From Lachnospiraceae bacterium C6A11 (GTDB lineage Bacteria; Bacillota; Clostridia; Lachnospirales; Lachnospiraceae), in assembly GCA_000702245.1 (NCBI GenBank), contig JNKY01000010.1:62001-126000 (forward strand): DNA of 64,000 bases, read 5' to 3'. The notes beneath the pieces were generated by a model. The model had not been told where the DNA came from. It was given only the letters and a program-made list of their open reading frames with translations, and searched no databases. Each line of letters opens with the position of its first letter. The first letter of the stretch is position 1. Position numbers and translations under genes: made by a program. Below, in pieces: positions 9,033-18,773 of the stretch.

Positions 9033-10457
9033 ATGGAAAGTTTTAACAAAGTTGCTTTTAAGAGCACAAAGAAGAGCAGGTTCGCAATAGGATTGGTATT
9101 ATTACTGTTGGGTCTTGCTGTTACAGCATTCGGCGCAAGGATATTTATAGGTTACATGACAGCCAGCAAGGAGCTGACAAAGTGTACACCTTCGACGATT
9201 GATAACGGATATTACAAGTTCTCGGATATATGGACAGTTGTCGGAGAGTACGGATATGACGATAACGGTACAGGCTACATACTCTGGATCGTTGATGATT
9301 ATAACCCTGATAATAACTTCTTCATGGGAATGTATTTCGATGAGAAGGATGTTGATACAGCTGAAAAGGCAGTTAATGCTTTCTGGGATGCATATAATAA
9401 TTATACAGAGTCTACGGTTTACCTTTCAGGTGCCGGCAGGGTTCGTGATATGAGGAGCGACGAGAAGGAAGCCTTCCAGGAAGCTCTGGATTACATGGGA
9501 GCAAATGATTATAACTACAAGGCAGTTTACAAGACTCTTGAGTACAAGGCTTTCCCAAGACAGATGAAGTTCAAGGACTGGGCTATGATCGTCTGCGGAC
9601 TTTGCTGTGTAGTAGGAGGAATATGTGTATTCTTCACTATGGGCGGAGGCAAGACCAAGAAGAATATTCAGGCTAAGGTGCTTGCTTCAGGCTTTAAGCC
9701 TGACCAGCTTGCAAGCGAGATCACCTTCGGTAAGAAGATTGGCAACATTACAGTAACTCCAAATGCTGTATTTGTCGGTGGATTCACTCCGATACTTATC
9801 TTCCTTAAGGATGTTATCTGGTGCCACGGCAAGATCACATCTACAAAGAATAAGGCTTACGGCATCGTTACTGTCAGCACAACGAAGACTTACGCTGTAA
9901 ACTTTATTGACAGACACAACAAGACAACATCTATTACTGTTAAGAATCAGGCTCAGCAGGATGAGTTGATCGAGACTATACATACACAGTATCCTTACAT
10001 TATCTGCGGATACAATGAGGATATTGCGATGGCAGCTCAGAACAACTTCAACGACCTCATCAACGCCGTTGAACATAGGAAATACGAGCTTGAGCATCCA
10101 CAGCCACAGGAGCAGTACATCTTCGATCAGAAGACAGAGGACAGCGCGCCTCTTCCTGATAAGATTGAGTTCAACCCTGGCAGCTACTCAGCTCCAACAG
10201 AGCAGCCTACGGAACAGCAGAAGCCACTTGGTTTCGATAACTCCGGTGCTTCTGTAGATCAGTACGGAACCTACGGCTCACTCGGCAACTCTGAACCACT
10301 CGGCGGCTCAGAAAACTCACTTGCTAATGGAAATACTCCATCCCAGCCTGAAGAACCTGAATCGCTTAATCTCGATATTCCGGGATATGATTCATCTTCG
10401 CTTAGTGACGTAAGTGATTACTCAAATACTAACAACTACACTGACGGAATATTATAA
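9033..10457 (+). CDS. Two-helix membrane protein, unknown function
   Basis: A 474-residue protein with two transmembrane helices (about 18-40 and 182-203) bracketing a roughly 140-residue extracytoplasmic loop rich in Asp and Tyr. A cytoplasmic beta-rich domain (about 225-330) resembles a PH-like fold by its alternating pattern only. The last 130 residues are low-complexity and rich in Pro, Gln, Ser and Asn. The plan of a membrane helix plus a disordered Pro/Gln tail echoes the protein at 2092-3279. I assign no function. A GGGAGAGG site precedes ATG 9033, and a hairpin terminator follows the gene. Confidence 0.75.
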   Translation: MESFNKVAFKSTKKSRFAIGLVLLLLGLAVTAFGARIFIGYMTASKELTKCTPSTIDNGYYKFSDIWTVVGEYGYDDNGTGYILWIVDDYNPDNNFFMGMYFDEKDVDTAEKAVNAFWDAYNNYTESTVYLSGAGRVRDMRSDEKEAFQEALDYMGANDYNYKAVYKTLEYKAFPRQMKFKDWAMIVCGLCCVVGGICVFFTMGGGKTKKNIQAKVLASGFKPDQLASEITFGKKIGNITVTPNAVFVGGFTPILIFLKDVIWCHGKITSTKNKAYGIVTVSTTKTYAVNFIDRHNKTTSITVKNQAQQDELIETIHTQYPYIICGYNEDIAMAAQNNFNDLINAVEHRKYELEHPQPQEQYIFDQKTEDSAPLPDKIEFNPGSYSAPTEQPTEQQKPLGFDNSGASVDQYGTYGSLGNSEPLGGSENSLANGNTPSQPEEPESLNLDIPGYDSSSLSDVSDYSNTNNYTDGIL

Positions 10458-10472
10458 TCGTATGTAAATCCA

Positions 10473-10494
10473 GCCTCGGGCATTTGCCCGAGGC
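10473..10494 (+). terminator. Intrinsic terminator
   Basis: Perfect 8-9 bp GC-rich stem (GCCTCGGG / CCCGAGGC) with a tight ATTT loop, ending the operon that runs to 10457. The following T-run is weak (GTTCATTAT). Confidence 0.7.
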
Positions 10495-10515
10495 GTTCAT
10501 TATAATAAAAACTAC

Positions 10516-10545
10516 TTGATGAAACAGTAGAATATATTGTATAAT
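10516..10545 (+). promoter_or_regulatory. Predicted sigma-A promoter of nfnAB
   Basis: TTGATG at 10516-10521 and TATAAT at 10540-10545 are separated by 18 bases. Transcription would begin near 10552, about 60 bases ahead of the nfnA ATG. Confidence 0.7.
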
Positions 10546-10611
10546 AACGATTTGTTGAACATAGAACAGAAATGTAAAAAGCGTATTTATATATTAAGAG
10601 GGAGTATTGAA

Positions 10612-11454
10612 ATGTACAAGATTCTTACGAAAAAGGCTCTCAACCCTACGGTCACACTCATGGAAGTGGAAGCACCTCTGGTTGCAAGAAAGGCTGAGCC
10701 TGGCCAGTTTATTATCCTTCGTGCGACTGCGGACGGAGAGAGAATTCCGCTCACTATCGCAGGTTATGACCGCGAGAAGGGTTCCGTAACTATCATTTTC
10801 CAGATCGTTGGTGGAGCAACAGAGACACTTAACAGCCTTCCTGAAGGCGGATATATTAACGATTTTGTAGGACCTCTCGGTAAGGCTACTGAGACAGAGG
10901 GTCTTAAGAAGGTTGCAGTTGTCGGCGGCGGCGTTGGCTGTGCCATAGCTTATCCGATAGCTAAGAAGCTTCATGAGATCGGCTGCGAGGTTCATTCTAT
11001 AGTTGGTTTCAGAAGCAAGGATCTCATCATTCTTGAGGATGAGTTCAAGGCTTCAAGTGACAAATACGTTCTTATGACAGATGACGGTTCTGCAGGTGAG
11101 AAGGGTCTTGTAACACAGGCTCTCGAGAAGCTTATCGAGTCAGGTGAGCAGTATGACGAAGTTATCACTATCGGACCGCTCATCATGATGAAGTTCGTTG
11201 TTGCAGTTACTAAGAAATACAATGTTAAGACCATCGTCAGCATGAACCCTATCATGGTTGACGGTACAGGTATGTGCGGCGGCTGCCGTCTTACAGTTGG
11301 CGGAAAGACAAAGTTCGCCTGCGTTGATGGCCCTGACTTTGATGGTTTTGAGGTTGATTTTGACGAGGCAATGGCACGTTCTGCTACTTACAGACCATTT
11401 GAACAGAAGGCTCGTGAAGAAGCCTGCAACTTACTTAAAATGGAGGTGAAGTAG
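10612..11454 (+). CDS. nfnA: NADH-dependent ferredoxin:NADP+ oxidoreductase, alpha subunit (NfnA-like)
   Basis: FAD and [2Fe-2S] subunit of the electron-bifurcating transhydrogenase. The ferredoxin-reductase fold shows an FAD-binding block (AEPGQFIILRATADGERIPLTI), a nucleotide-binding glycine motif (VVGGGVGCAIAYPIAK), and a C-terminal iron-sulfur cluster region with cysteines in MCGGCRLTVGGKTKFAC. The 280-residue length suits the family. An open frame extends to 10537, but ATG 10612 has a GAGGGAG site and matches the family N-terminus. nfnB begins two bases after the stop. The related SudB/glutamate synthase small-subunit annotation cannot be excluded without an alignment, but the tight pairing favours NfnAB. 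Confidence 0.88.
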   Translation: MYKILTKKALNPTVTLMEVEAPLVARKAEPGQFIILRATADGERIPLTIAGYDREKGSVTIIFQIVGGATETLNSLPEGGYINDFVGPLGKATETEGLKKVAVVGGGVGCAIAYPIAKKLHEIGCEVHSIVGFRSKDLIILEDEFKASSDKYVLMTDDGSAGEKGLVTQALEKLIESGEQYDEVITIGPLIMMKFVVAVTKKYNVKTIVSMNPIMVDGTGMCGGCRLTVGGKTKFACVDGPDFDGFEVDFDEAMARSATYRPFEQKAREEACNLLKMEVK

Positions 11455-11456
11455 AG

Positions 11457-12845
11457 ATGCCTAATATGTCTATGGAAAAACATAAGATGCCATCACAGGA
11501 GCCTGATGTAAGAAATAAGAATTTCGAAGAGGTAGCTCTCGGATATACAGAGGAAATGGCTATCGAGGAGGCAGAGAGATGTCTTCACTGCAAGCACAGA
11601 CCTTGCGTTTCAGGCTGCCCTGTACAGATTGATATTCCTGAGTTTATCGAGGAAGTTAAGAACGGAAGATTCGAGGAGGCTTATCAGATCATCGCTCGTT
11701 CAAGCTCTCTTCCTGCAGTTTGCGGACGTGTATGTCCACAGGAAACACAGTGTGAGCAGAAGTGCGTTAGAGGTATCAAGGGTGAGCCGGTTGCTATCGG
11801 ACGTCTTGAGAGATTCGTAGCAGATTACCACAATGCACATGCAACAGAGGCTCCACAGAAGCCTGCTTCAAACGGTAAGAAGGTTGCAATCATCGGTTCA
11901 GGTCCTTCAGGACTTGCGTGTGCAGGAGACCTTGCAAAGAAGGGCTATGACGTAACTATTTACGAAGCACTTCACCTTGCAGGTGGCGTTCTTGCTTACG
12001 GTATTCCTGAGTTCAGACTTCCAAAGTCTATCGTTCAGAAAGAGATCGACGGACTTAAGGCTCTCGGTGTAAAGATCGAGACAAATGTTGTTATCGGCAA
12101 GACTATTTCCGTAGACGAGCTTAAGGATGAGTTCGGATACGATACTATATTTATCGGTTCAGGTGCAGGACTTCCTAAGTTCATGAACATACCTGGAGAG
12201 AACCTCAACGGTGTTTACTCAGCAAATGAGTTCCTTACAAGAATCAATCTTATGAAGGCTTATCTTGATGAGTCGAAGACACCTATCATGCATCCTAAGA
12301 AGGCTGTTATCGTTGGTGGCGGTAACGTTGCTATGGATGCGGCAAGATGCGCAAAGAGACTTGGAGCCGATGTAACTATCGTTTACAGAAGAACCAAGGA
12401 TGAGCTTCCTGCAAGAGCAGAAGAGGTTGAGCATGCAGAGGAAGAAGGAATCAAGTTTGCATTCCTTAACAGCCCTGTAGAGGTTGTTGGCGAGAACGGA
12501 TGGGTTAAGAGCATCAAGTGCCAGCAGATGGAGCTTTCTGAGCCTGATGAGTCAGGTAGAAGAAAACCTGTTCCTGTTGAAGGTGTAATAAATGAGATCG
12601 AGTGCGACTGTATGATCATGTCAATCGGTACTTCGCCAAACCCACTCATCAAGTCTACAACAGAGGGACTTGAGACACAGAAGTGGGGAGGCATCGTAGC
12701 TGACGAGGTTACAGGTCTTACATCACGTGAAGGTGTTTACGCCGGCGGTGATGCGGTTACAGGTGCTGCAACAGTTATCCTTGCCATGGGTGCCGGCAAG
12801 GCAGCTGCAAAGGCTATGGACGAATACATGCAGGGACTTAACTAA
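11457..12845 (+). CDS. nfnB: NADPH-dependent ferredoxin oxidoreductase, beta subunit (NfnB / GltA-like)
   Basis: Partner subunit that couples NADPH, NADH and ferredoxin by flavin-based electron bifurcation. The N-terminal domain has two cysteine clusters for [4Fe-4S] centres (CLHCKHRPCVSGCP and CGRVCPQETQCEQKC). Residues about 140-460 contain the FAD-binding IIGSGPSGLACAGDLAKKG motif and the NADPH-binding VIVGGGNVAMDAARCAKRLG motif. There is no glutamate synthase large subunit next to it; the neighbour is NfnA, which supports the transhydrogenase role. The length of 462 is typical. A strong terminator follows. Confidence 0.9.
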   Translation: MPNMSMEKHKMPSQEPDVRNKNFEEVALGYTEEMAIEEAERCLHCKHRPCVSGCPVQIDIPEFIEEVKNGRFEEAYQIIARSSSLPAVCGRVCPQETQCEQKCVRGIKGEPVAIGRLERFVADYHNAHATEAPQKPASNGKKVAIIGSGPSGLACAGDLAKKGYDVTIYEALHLAGGVLAYGIPEFRLPKSIVQKEIDGLKALGVKIETNVVIGKTISVDELKDEFGYDTIFIGSGAGLPKFMNIPGENLNGVYSANEFLTRINLMKAYLDESKTPIMHPKKAVIVGGGNVAMDAARCAKRLGADVTIVYRRTKDELPARAEEVEHAEEEGIKFAFLNSPVEVVGENGWVKSIKCQQMELSEPDESGRRKPVPVEGVINEIECDCMIMSIGTSPNPLIKSTTEGLETQKWGGIVADEVTGLTSREGVYAGGDAVTGAATVILAMGAGKAAAKAMDEYMQGLN

Positions 12846-12870
12846 TAATTCCCTTGAAAATACGATATTT

Positions 12871-12918
12871 AAAGAAACGGATGCTTTCGGAGATACGGAG
12901 GCATCTGTTTCTTTTTTT
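12871..12918 (+). terminator. Intrinsic terminator of nfnAB
   Basis: A 14-bp stem with a single G-U pair (AAAGAAACGGATGC / GCATCTGTTTCTTT) runs into a T-rich tract. Confidence 0.9.
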
Positions 12919-13022
12919 ATATGTTGATAGAATAATCATAAAAGAAGTGGTATTATTAAGACATGTTTTCAGAATGGATCATGACTTGAGTCATGGAATA
13001 ATATACGATATGAGGTGCGACT

Positions 13023-14651
13023 ATGGGTATTTTATCAGGACTTAAACCGGAGAAGGTTTTTTACTATTTTGAGGAACTTACGAAGATCCCGAGAGGGTCA
13101 TATAATGAGAAGGCAGTAAGTGATTATATAACTGCGTTTGCGAAGGAGAGAGGCTTTGAGGTTTATCAGGACAGCCTCAATAATGTGATAATAATCAGAC
13201 CGTCGTCCGTAGGAAGAGAGAGTGACCCGGCTGTCATCCTCCAGGGGCATATCGATATGGTATGTGAGAAGACAACGGAATCGAAGCATGATTTTATGAA
13301 GGATCCGCTGGATATCTATATCGACAGTGACTTTATTAAGGCGAAGGAGACAACTCTTGGCGGAGATGACGGAATAGCTGCCGCGTATATGCTTGCAATA
13401 CTTGATGATCCTTCTGTAAATGCGCCACGTCTTGAGTGCGTATTTACAACGTCTGAGGAGGTTGGAATGGAGGGCGCTTCCGGACTGGATGTGAGCGTGC
13501 TGCAGGGAAGACAGCTGATAAATATTGATTCGGAGGAAGAGGGAACATTCATCACCGGCTGCGCAGGCGGCATAAGAGCAGAGGTACGACTGCCACTTGA
13601 GATGGAGAGGATTGATGTTGTAGCATCGGAAAATACAGGTACAATTACGTCAGCTGACAGTATATCAGCAGACAGTATATCTGTGGGTAGCAAAAGAGTA
13701 TATGTTCCTGCGGTGATAAAGGTTTCAGGGCTTCTTGGCGGACATTCTGGTTCGGATATAGATAAGCAGAAGATCAATGCAGACCGACTTCTTGCAAGAA
13801 CGCTGCTTACACTTACGAATAAAGGCTTCTACATAAAGGTTTCTAAAATGTCCGGCGGAGGCAAGGAGAATGCGATTCCTTTTGAATCGACTGCGGACGT
13901 ATTTCTGGATCACAGCCAGATCGATGAGATCAAAAAAACGCTGGCAGAACTGACAGAAACAGTAAGGAAAGAATATAAAAATACAGACGGTAACGGTAAG
14001 ATTGAACTGATACTGAAGGGTGAAGGTGAGCTGAGAATCGAGAGTAAAGCGAAGGCCGAGAGTAAAGCGAGTGCTGAAAGCGAGTCGAAGGATGTAAAAG
14101 AAACAGAGACGAATAACCCATACGGTGACGGTCTTGTTATGTCAGATGCTTCACTCAGGAAGGCTATAGGACTTATCCTTGCGATTCCAAACGGAATCAT
14201 CAAGATGTCGGGAGACATCGAAGGTCTTGTTGAAACATCTCTTAACCTTGGTATCATGAAGGTGCAGGACAACGAGCTTTCTCTTATTTACGGTCTCAGA
14301 AGTTCAGTTGGAAGCGCGAAGCAGGCGCTTGTGGACAGAGTCGCTATCATTGCCGAAAGCCTTAAAGCAACTGCAAACTTCTACAACGCATATCCGGCCT
14401 GGGAATATAAAAGTGAGTCGGTGCTCCGCGAGAAGATGGTAAGTGCATACGAGGATATGTTCGGCAAGAAGCCGGTTGTGACAGTGATTCACGCCGGACT
14501 TGAGTGCGGACTGCTGGCTGAGAAGCTTCCGGGACTCGACGCTGTATCCATGGGACCTGACATGTTTGATATTCATACGGTGAATGAACGCCTCTCTATC
14601 AGTTCAGCCGCAAGGATGTATGAGTATCTGCTTAAGGTTCTTGAAGCATAG
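13023..14651 (+). CDS. pepD: Aminoacyl-histidine dipeptidase (PepD, M20)
   Basis: Cytosolic M20-family metallopeptidase that cleaves Xaa-His and related dipeptides. Metal-ligand blocks are visible: GHIDMVCEK (His), LGGDDGIAAA (bridging Asp), TSEEVGMEGA (catalytic Glu and ligand Glu) and HAGLECG near the C-terminus (His). At 542 residues it is somewhat longer than the usual 480-500 because of a low-complexity Lys/Ala/Ser/Glu insertion at about 340-365. A GAGGTG site precedes ATG 13023. The last 32 bases of the gene are included in a tandem duplication that continues past the stop. Confidence 0.93.
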   Translation: MGILSGLKPEKVFYYFEELTKIPRGSYNEKAVSDYITAFAKERGFEVYQDSLNNVIIIRPSSVGRESDPAVILQGHIDMVCEKTTESKHDFMKDPLDIYIDSDFIKAKETTLGGDDGIAAAYMLAILDDPSVNAPRLECVFTTSEEVGMEGASGLDVSVLQGRQLINIDSEEEGTFITGCAGGIRAEVRLPLEMERIDVVASENTGTITSADSISADSISVGSKRVYVPAVIKVSGLLGGHSGSDIDKQKINADRLLARTLLTLTNKGFYIKVSKMSGGGKENAIPFESTADVFLDHSQIDEIKKTLAELTETVRKEYKNTDGNGKIELILKGEGELRIESKAKAESKASAESESKDVKETETNNPYGDGLVMSDASLRKAIGLILAIPNGIIKMSGDIEGLVETSLNLGIMKVQDNELSLIYGLRSSVGSAKQALVDRVAIIAESLKATANFYNAYPAWEYKSESVLREKMVSAYEDMFGKKPVVTVIHAGLECGLLAEKLPGLDAVSMGPDMFDIHTVNERLSISSAARMYEYLLKVLEA

Positions 14652-14687
14652 TAATGAGTATCTGCTGAAGATTCTTGAAGCATAGTA
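14620..14687 (+). repeat. 34-bp tandem duplication of the pepD 3' end
   Basis: Positions 14620-14653 (which include the stop codon) are repeated head-to-tail at 14654-14687 with two mismatches. The second copy lies outside the gene and has no role in the reading frame. Confidence 0.92.
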
Positions 14688-14732
14688 ATAAATATCGTGG
14701 TTTGAAATAAGCAGTATCAGAAAGGATCAGAT

Positions 14733-16046
14733 ATGTACAATAAAGTCGCAAAGCTGGTAATGTACAGAGATGCCTCGGAGAAGAGCATACTCTACACAAT
14801 GGCAAGGATAATATATGAGCACGAAAACGGATTTACGGAGAAGGAAGAGCTGGTCAGCCGTATCTACGATGAGATCAGGAAGCTACTTGATGTAGCTACA
14901 AGCTTCGGCTTCGACAAGAATCTCTGGAGGGATTACATTGCCTTCTACATCATCATGAATGAGAATCCTTTCTCCCTGACCTGTGAGAGAGTGGGCGCGA
15001 GCGACGGTTCCGTAAATATATTTGCGAAGAGTGACATGAAGCTCTTCAAGGAGATCGCGGAGTATGATTTCACAAGGCTTGAGGAGGATCTGGGCATCGA
15101 TTGCTTCTCTGTGATTACCAATTATACATCCATCGAGAAGAGGGAGCAGGTATTTAACAGGAACGTCAGCAAATACGTGCGCCGTATCAGCGACGGAATC
15201 GCAGCGGCCGAGGACGAAAATGCTGTATTTGACCTTGTTACGGAATTCTATAGGAAGCATGGTGTCGGAATGTTTGGGCTTAACAAGGCCTTCAGAGTCA
15301 GCAGAAATGACGAGGGCGGTCTTGAGTTTACAGCTATCAAGAACTCCGAGGAGGCATCCCTCGACAGGCTTGTGGGCTACGAGCTGCAGAAGCAGAAGCT
15401 GCGTGAAAATACAGAGGCCTTCGTGGCCGGAAGAAAGGCGAATAACTGCCTGCTGTATGGCGACAGAGGAACAGGAAAGTCAACAAGCATCAAGGCTATA
15501 ATCAACGAATATTATGACAGTGGCCTCAGGATGATAGAGATATTTAAGCATCAGCTGAACGATATCGCGGCAGTCATCTCGGAGGTAAAGAACAGAAATT
15601 ATAAGTTTATAATATATATGGATGATCTGTCCTTTGAGGATTTCGAAACTGAGTACAAATATCTCAAGGCAGTCATCGAGGGCGGTCTTGAGGAGAAGCC
15701 GGACAACGTGCTTATCTATGCAACCTCCAACAGGCGCCACCTCATCAGAGAGACCTGGAACGATCAGAATGACTATGATATGGACAAGCATCATTCGGAT
15801 ACGATGCAGGAGAAGATGTCGCTCGTTGACCGTTTCGGTGTGACGATAAACTACAGCAAGCCAAACCAGAAGGAGTATTTTGAGATAGTCAAGGTGCTTG
15901 CATCAAGATATCCGGAGCTTCAGATTGATGAGAAGGAGCTTCTTGCGGAGGCGAATAAGTGGGAGATGATGCACGGCGGACTCTCCGGCAGAACGGCCAA
16001 GCAGTTCATTGATTACATGGTCGGAACTTATATGCATAAAGAGTAG
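14733..16046 (+). CDS. DUF815 family P-loop ATPase
   Basis: AAA-type ATP-binding protein of the DUF815 family, whose cellular role is not established. The Walker A motif is GDRGTGKS, the Walker B-like motif is FIIYMDDLSFE, and the family-specific block NVLIYATSNRRHLI follows. The first 180 residues are helical and less conserved. The 437-residue length is within the family range. ATG 14733 has an AGAAAGGA site. It lies in its own interval between pepD and nth, and no operon partner is obvious. Confidence 0.9.
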   Translation: MYNKVAKLVMYRDASEKSILYTMARIIYEHENGFTEKEELVSRIYDEIRKLLDVATSFGFDKNLWRDYIAFYIIMNENPFSLTCERVGASDGSVNIFAKSDMKLFKEIAEYDFTRLEEDLGIDCFSVITNYTSIEKREQVFNRNVSKYVRRISDGIAAAEDENAVFDLVTEFYRKHGVGMFGLNKAFRVSRNDEGGLEFTAIKNSEEASLDRLVGYELQKQKLRENTEAFVAGRKANNCLLYGDRGTGKSTSIKAIINEYYDSGLRMIEIFKHQLNDIAAVISEVKNRNYKFIIYMDDLSFEDFETEYKYLKAVIEGGLEEKPDNVLIYATSNRRHLIRETWNDQNDYDMDKHHSDTMQEKMSLVDRFGVTINYSKPNQKEYFEIVKVLASRYPELQIDEKELLAEANKWEMMHGGLSGRTAKQFIDYMVGTYMHKE

Positions 16047-16168
16047 ATTTAGTGATGTATCGAAGATAGTAGAACGATAATATGATTATCATACATGGAA
16101 CAGACATTATACGTTGCTTGAAACAGGAATGAATAATAGTTGGATGTTGGAAGCAGGGAGAGAAGAAC

Positions 16169-16804
16169 ATGACAAAAAAGGAACGAGCCGCGAGGGTTGC
16201 GGAGCTTCTCAATGAGGAGTATGGAACAAACCTTCATACTTATCTTGAATATAATACACCGTGGCAGCTTCTTTTCGCGACCATCCTCTCTGCACAGTGC
16301 ACAGACGACAGGGTAAATATGGTCACAAGGGAGCTCTATAAGAAATACACCTCTGTAAAGGACTTTGCCGAGGCAGACGAAAATGAGCTGATGAAGGATA
16401 TATTTTCGACAGGCTTCTACAGGAATAAGGCGAAAAATATCATCGCCTGTGCGAAAGTGCTGCTTGAAGAATACGGCGGCGAGGTTCCTTCCGACATAGA
16501 CCTTTTGGTAAAGCTGCCGGGAGTCGGCAGAAAGACCGCGAATGTTGTCCGCGGCAATATTTATAATGAGCCGAGTATAGTTGTGGATACTCATGTAAAG
16601 CGTGTTTCCAAGCTGCTGGGACTGACGGCCAGTGACGATCCGGTGAAGGTTGAATTTGATCTCATGAAAGTCCTTCCGAAGGAGCAGTGGATACTTTTCA
16701 ATATCCAGGTGATCGCTCACGGCAGAAAGGTTTGTATAGCAAGACGTCCGAAGTGCAGTGAGTGTGTGCTGCGTGAGGTGTGCAAGTCGGCACTGAAGCA
16801 GTGA
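16169..16804 (+). CDS. nth: Endonuclease III
   Basis: Base-excision repair DNA glycosylase/AP lyase that removes oxidised pyrimidines. The helix-hairpin-helix is LPGVGRKTANVV, with the catalytic lysine in it (GRKT), and the catalytic aspartate is in VVDTHVKRVS. The [4Fe-4S] cluster pattern C-x6-C-x2-C-x5-C is complete (C-IARRPK-C-SE-C-VLREV-C). The 211-residue length is standard. The ATG has a GGGAGAG site. Confidence 0.97.
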   Translation: MTKKERAARVAELLNEEYGTNLHTYLEYNTPWQLLFATILSAQCTDDRVNMVTRELYKKYTSVKDFAEADENELMKDIFSTGFYRNKAKNIIACAKVLLEEYGGEVPSDIDLLVKLPGVGRKTANVVRGNIYNEPSIVVDTHVKRVSKLLGLTASDDPVKVEFDLMKVLPKEQWILFNIQVIAHGRKVCIARRPKCSECVLREVCKSALKQ

Positions 16805-16886
16805 TTAATAAAACGGATGAAGTGATCCTGATAAAACCGGTCGGAATGATCATGGAAATTAATTTGCATTTAGCGATAAAAGAAAA

Positions 16887-18773
16887 ATGAAAGTAGTTTT
16901 GAGATATTTAAAAAAATACTGGTATCTGGCGCTTCTGGCATCTCTCTTCATGGTGGGAGAGGTAACTGTCGACCTATTGCAGCCGAAGATGATGCAGAGG
17001 ATAGTCGATGAGGGAATCCTGGGTGTCGGAAAGGGCGGCAACTCAAACGTCAGCCTTGTTGTATCCATCGGTATCAGAATGATAATCGTGGTTATATTTG
17101 GATGCCTGTTTGGAATACTGTCGGCTGTATTTACAAATATCGCAGGGCAGAATTTCGGTAATGATGTCAGAAAGGCCTGCTTCAGGAGGATCATGCATTT
17201 TTCCTTCGAGCAGACGGATGATTTTACGACCGGCTCGCTGGTTACGAGGATCACTAACGATGTAACTCAGCTGCAGCAGCTCGTAATGCAGGTTATCAGA
17301 GGCTTTGTCAGATGCCTCATGTTCTTTGTGGGCGGTACCATCGCCCTTCTTTCGCTTGATCTTACCTTTGGTGTGATCATAGCGTGTGCATTTCCGCTTA
17401 TCATATTGCATATTGTATTTGTTGTGTGGAAGACGAATCCGTTCTTTCTTCTGCTGCAGAAAATGCTCGACAAGATGAACGGCATCGTGCAGGAAAATGT
17501 CAACGGCAACCGCGTGGTGAAGGCATTTGTGCAGGAGGACAGGGAGAGAAAGCGTTTCGGCAAAGCCAGCAAGGATCTGGTGGACACCCAGTTTAAGGTT
17601 CAGATACTACTGTCCTTTATGCGTCCGGTCATGAATATAGTTTTGAATGCAGCTGTTGTCGGGATAATCCTGATCGGTTATCACGGCGTTATGGGTGGCG
17701 AAATCGCGCCGGGTTCGGTTATGGCTGCTATCACATATATCTCCCAGATTCTTAACGGAATGATGATGCTTGCGATGATATTTCAGACTCTGTCAAGAGG
17801 ACTTGTTTCATCGAAGAGACTTAAGGAGGTTCTGCAGAGCGAGCCTGTGATCAAGGATGGTCCGGTTGATGGTTCGAAATATGTTCCTGGTGAATCAGGT
17901 GAACAGAGTGCCTCATCGGTAGGAACTGCTTCCTCGACTAAGAGTCAGATCAGTGGATCGGGCGGAACCGTCGAGTTTAGGAACGTAAGCTTCACCTATC
18001 CGGATAATGGTACGCGGGTTCTGAAGGACGTGAACCTCAAGATAAATAGTGGTGAGACTCTTGCGGTTATCGGTGCCACCGGCAGCGGCAAGTCTACTCT
18101 CGTAAGCCTGATACCGAGATTCTATGATCCGATCGGTGGAGAAGTGCTGGTGGATGGCGTTCCGGTTAAGGATTATAAGCTCAGTACACTGCGCGACAAG
18201 GTGACCGTATGCCTGCAGAAGAGTGAGCTTTTCAGCACGACGATCCGTGAAAATATAGCTATCGGCCGTAAGGGTGCGACCGAGGAAGAGATAAAGGAGG
18301 CGGCTACAGCTGCCCAGGCTGATGATTTTATCATGCAGCAGAAGGATGGCTACGATACTGAGGTTGCCGAGGGCGGAATGAGTCTGTCGGGCGGCCAGAA
18401 GCAGAGGATAGCCATAAGCAGAGCACTTCTCAGAAAGAGCGAGATAATCATATTTGATGATTCAACAAGTGCCCTTGACCTCAGGACTGAGGCCAAGCTT
18501 TACGAGGCGCTCAATTCAAAATACAGAAATATCACAAAGATAATAATCGCCCAGCGTGTAGCATCAATAAGAAATGCGGACAGGATAGTCGTACTTGATG
18601 GCGGCACTATTTCCGCCATCGGAACCCACGAGGAGCTTCTCGCAGGCAGCGACATCTATAAGGATATTTACGAGTCTCAGCTGAAGCTGTCGGATGACCC
18701 AAAAGCAAGAGCCCTCATGGAAGAAAATATCGCAGGAGCTTCAGTTCGTTCGGAGGGAGGTGATCCCTCATGA
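16887..18773 (+). CDS. ABC exporter half-transporter with degenerate ATP site
   Basis: Type IV ABC exporter subunit: six transmembrane helices (about 1-320) followed by a nucleotide-binding domain. Walker A is at 396-404 (GATGSGKST) and the signature LSGGQ at about 500. The Walker B catalytic glutamate is replaced by aspartate (D525 in FDDSTSALD), and the switch histidine is replaced by glutamine (Q556 in IIAQRV). These two losses are typical of the non-catalytic site in heterodimeric exporters such as TM287/288 and BmrCD. A Ser-rich linker of about 25 residues (335-360) precedes the ATPase domain. The next gene overlaps by four bases (ATGA) and encodes the partner. The substrate cannot be told. 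Confidence 0.92.
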   Translation: MKVVLRYLKKYWYLALLASLFMVGEVTVDLLQPKMMQRIVDEGILGVGKGGNSNVSLVVSIGIRMIIVVIFGCLFGILSAVFTNIAGQNFGNDVRKACFRRIMHFSFEQTDDFTTGSLVTRITNDVTQLQQLVMQVIRGFVRCLMFFVGGTIALLSLDLTFGVIIACAFPLIILHIVFVVWKTNPFFLLLQKMLDKMNGIVQENVNGNRVVKAFVQEDRERKRFGKASKDLVDTQFKVQILLSFMRPVMNIVLNAAVVGIILIGYHGVMGGEIAPGSVMAAITYISQILNGMMMLAMIFQTLSRGLVSSKRLKEVLQSEPVIKDGPVDGSKYVPGESGEQSASSVGTASSTKSQISGSGGTVEFRNVSFTYPDNGTRVLKDVNLKINSGETLAVIGATGSGKSTLVSLIPRFYDPIGGEVLVDGVPVKDYKLSTLRDKVTVCLQKSELFSTTIRENIAIGRKGATEEEIKEAATAAQADDFIMQQKDGYDTEVAEGGMSLSGGQKQRIAISRALLRKSEIIIFDDSTSALDLRTEAKLYEALNSKYRNITKIIIAQRVASIRNADRIVVLDGGTISAIGTHEELLAGSDIYKDIYESQLKLSDDPKARALMEENIAGASVRSEGGDPS

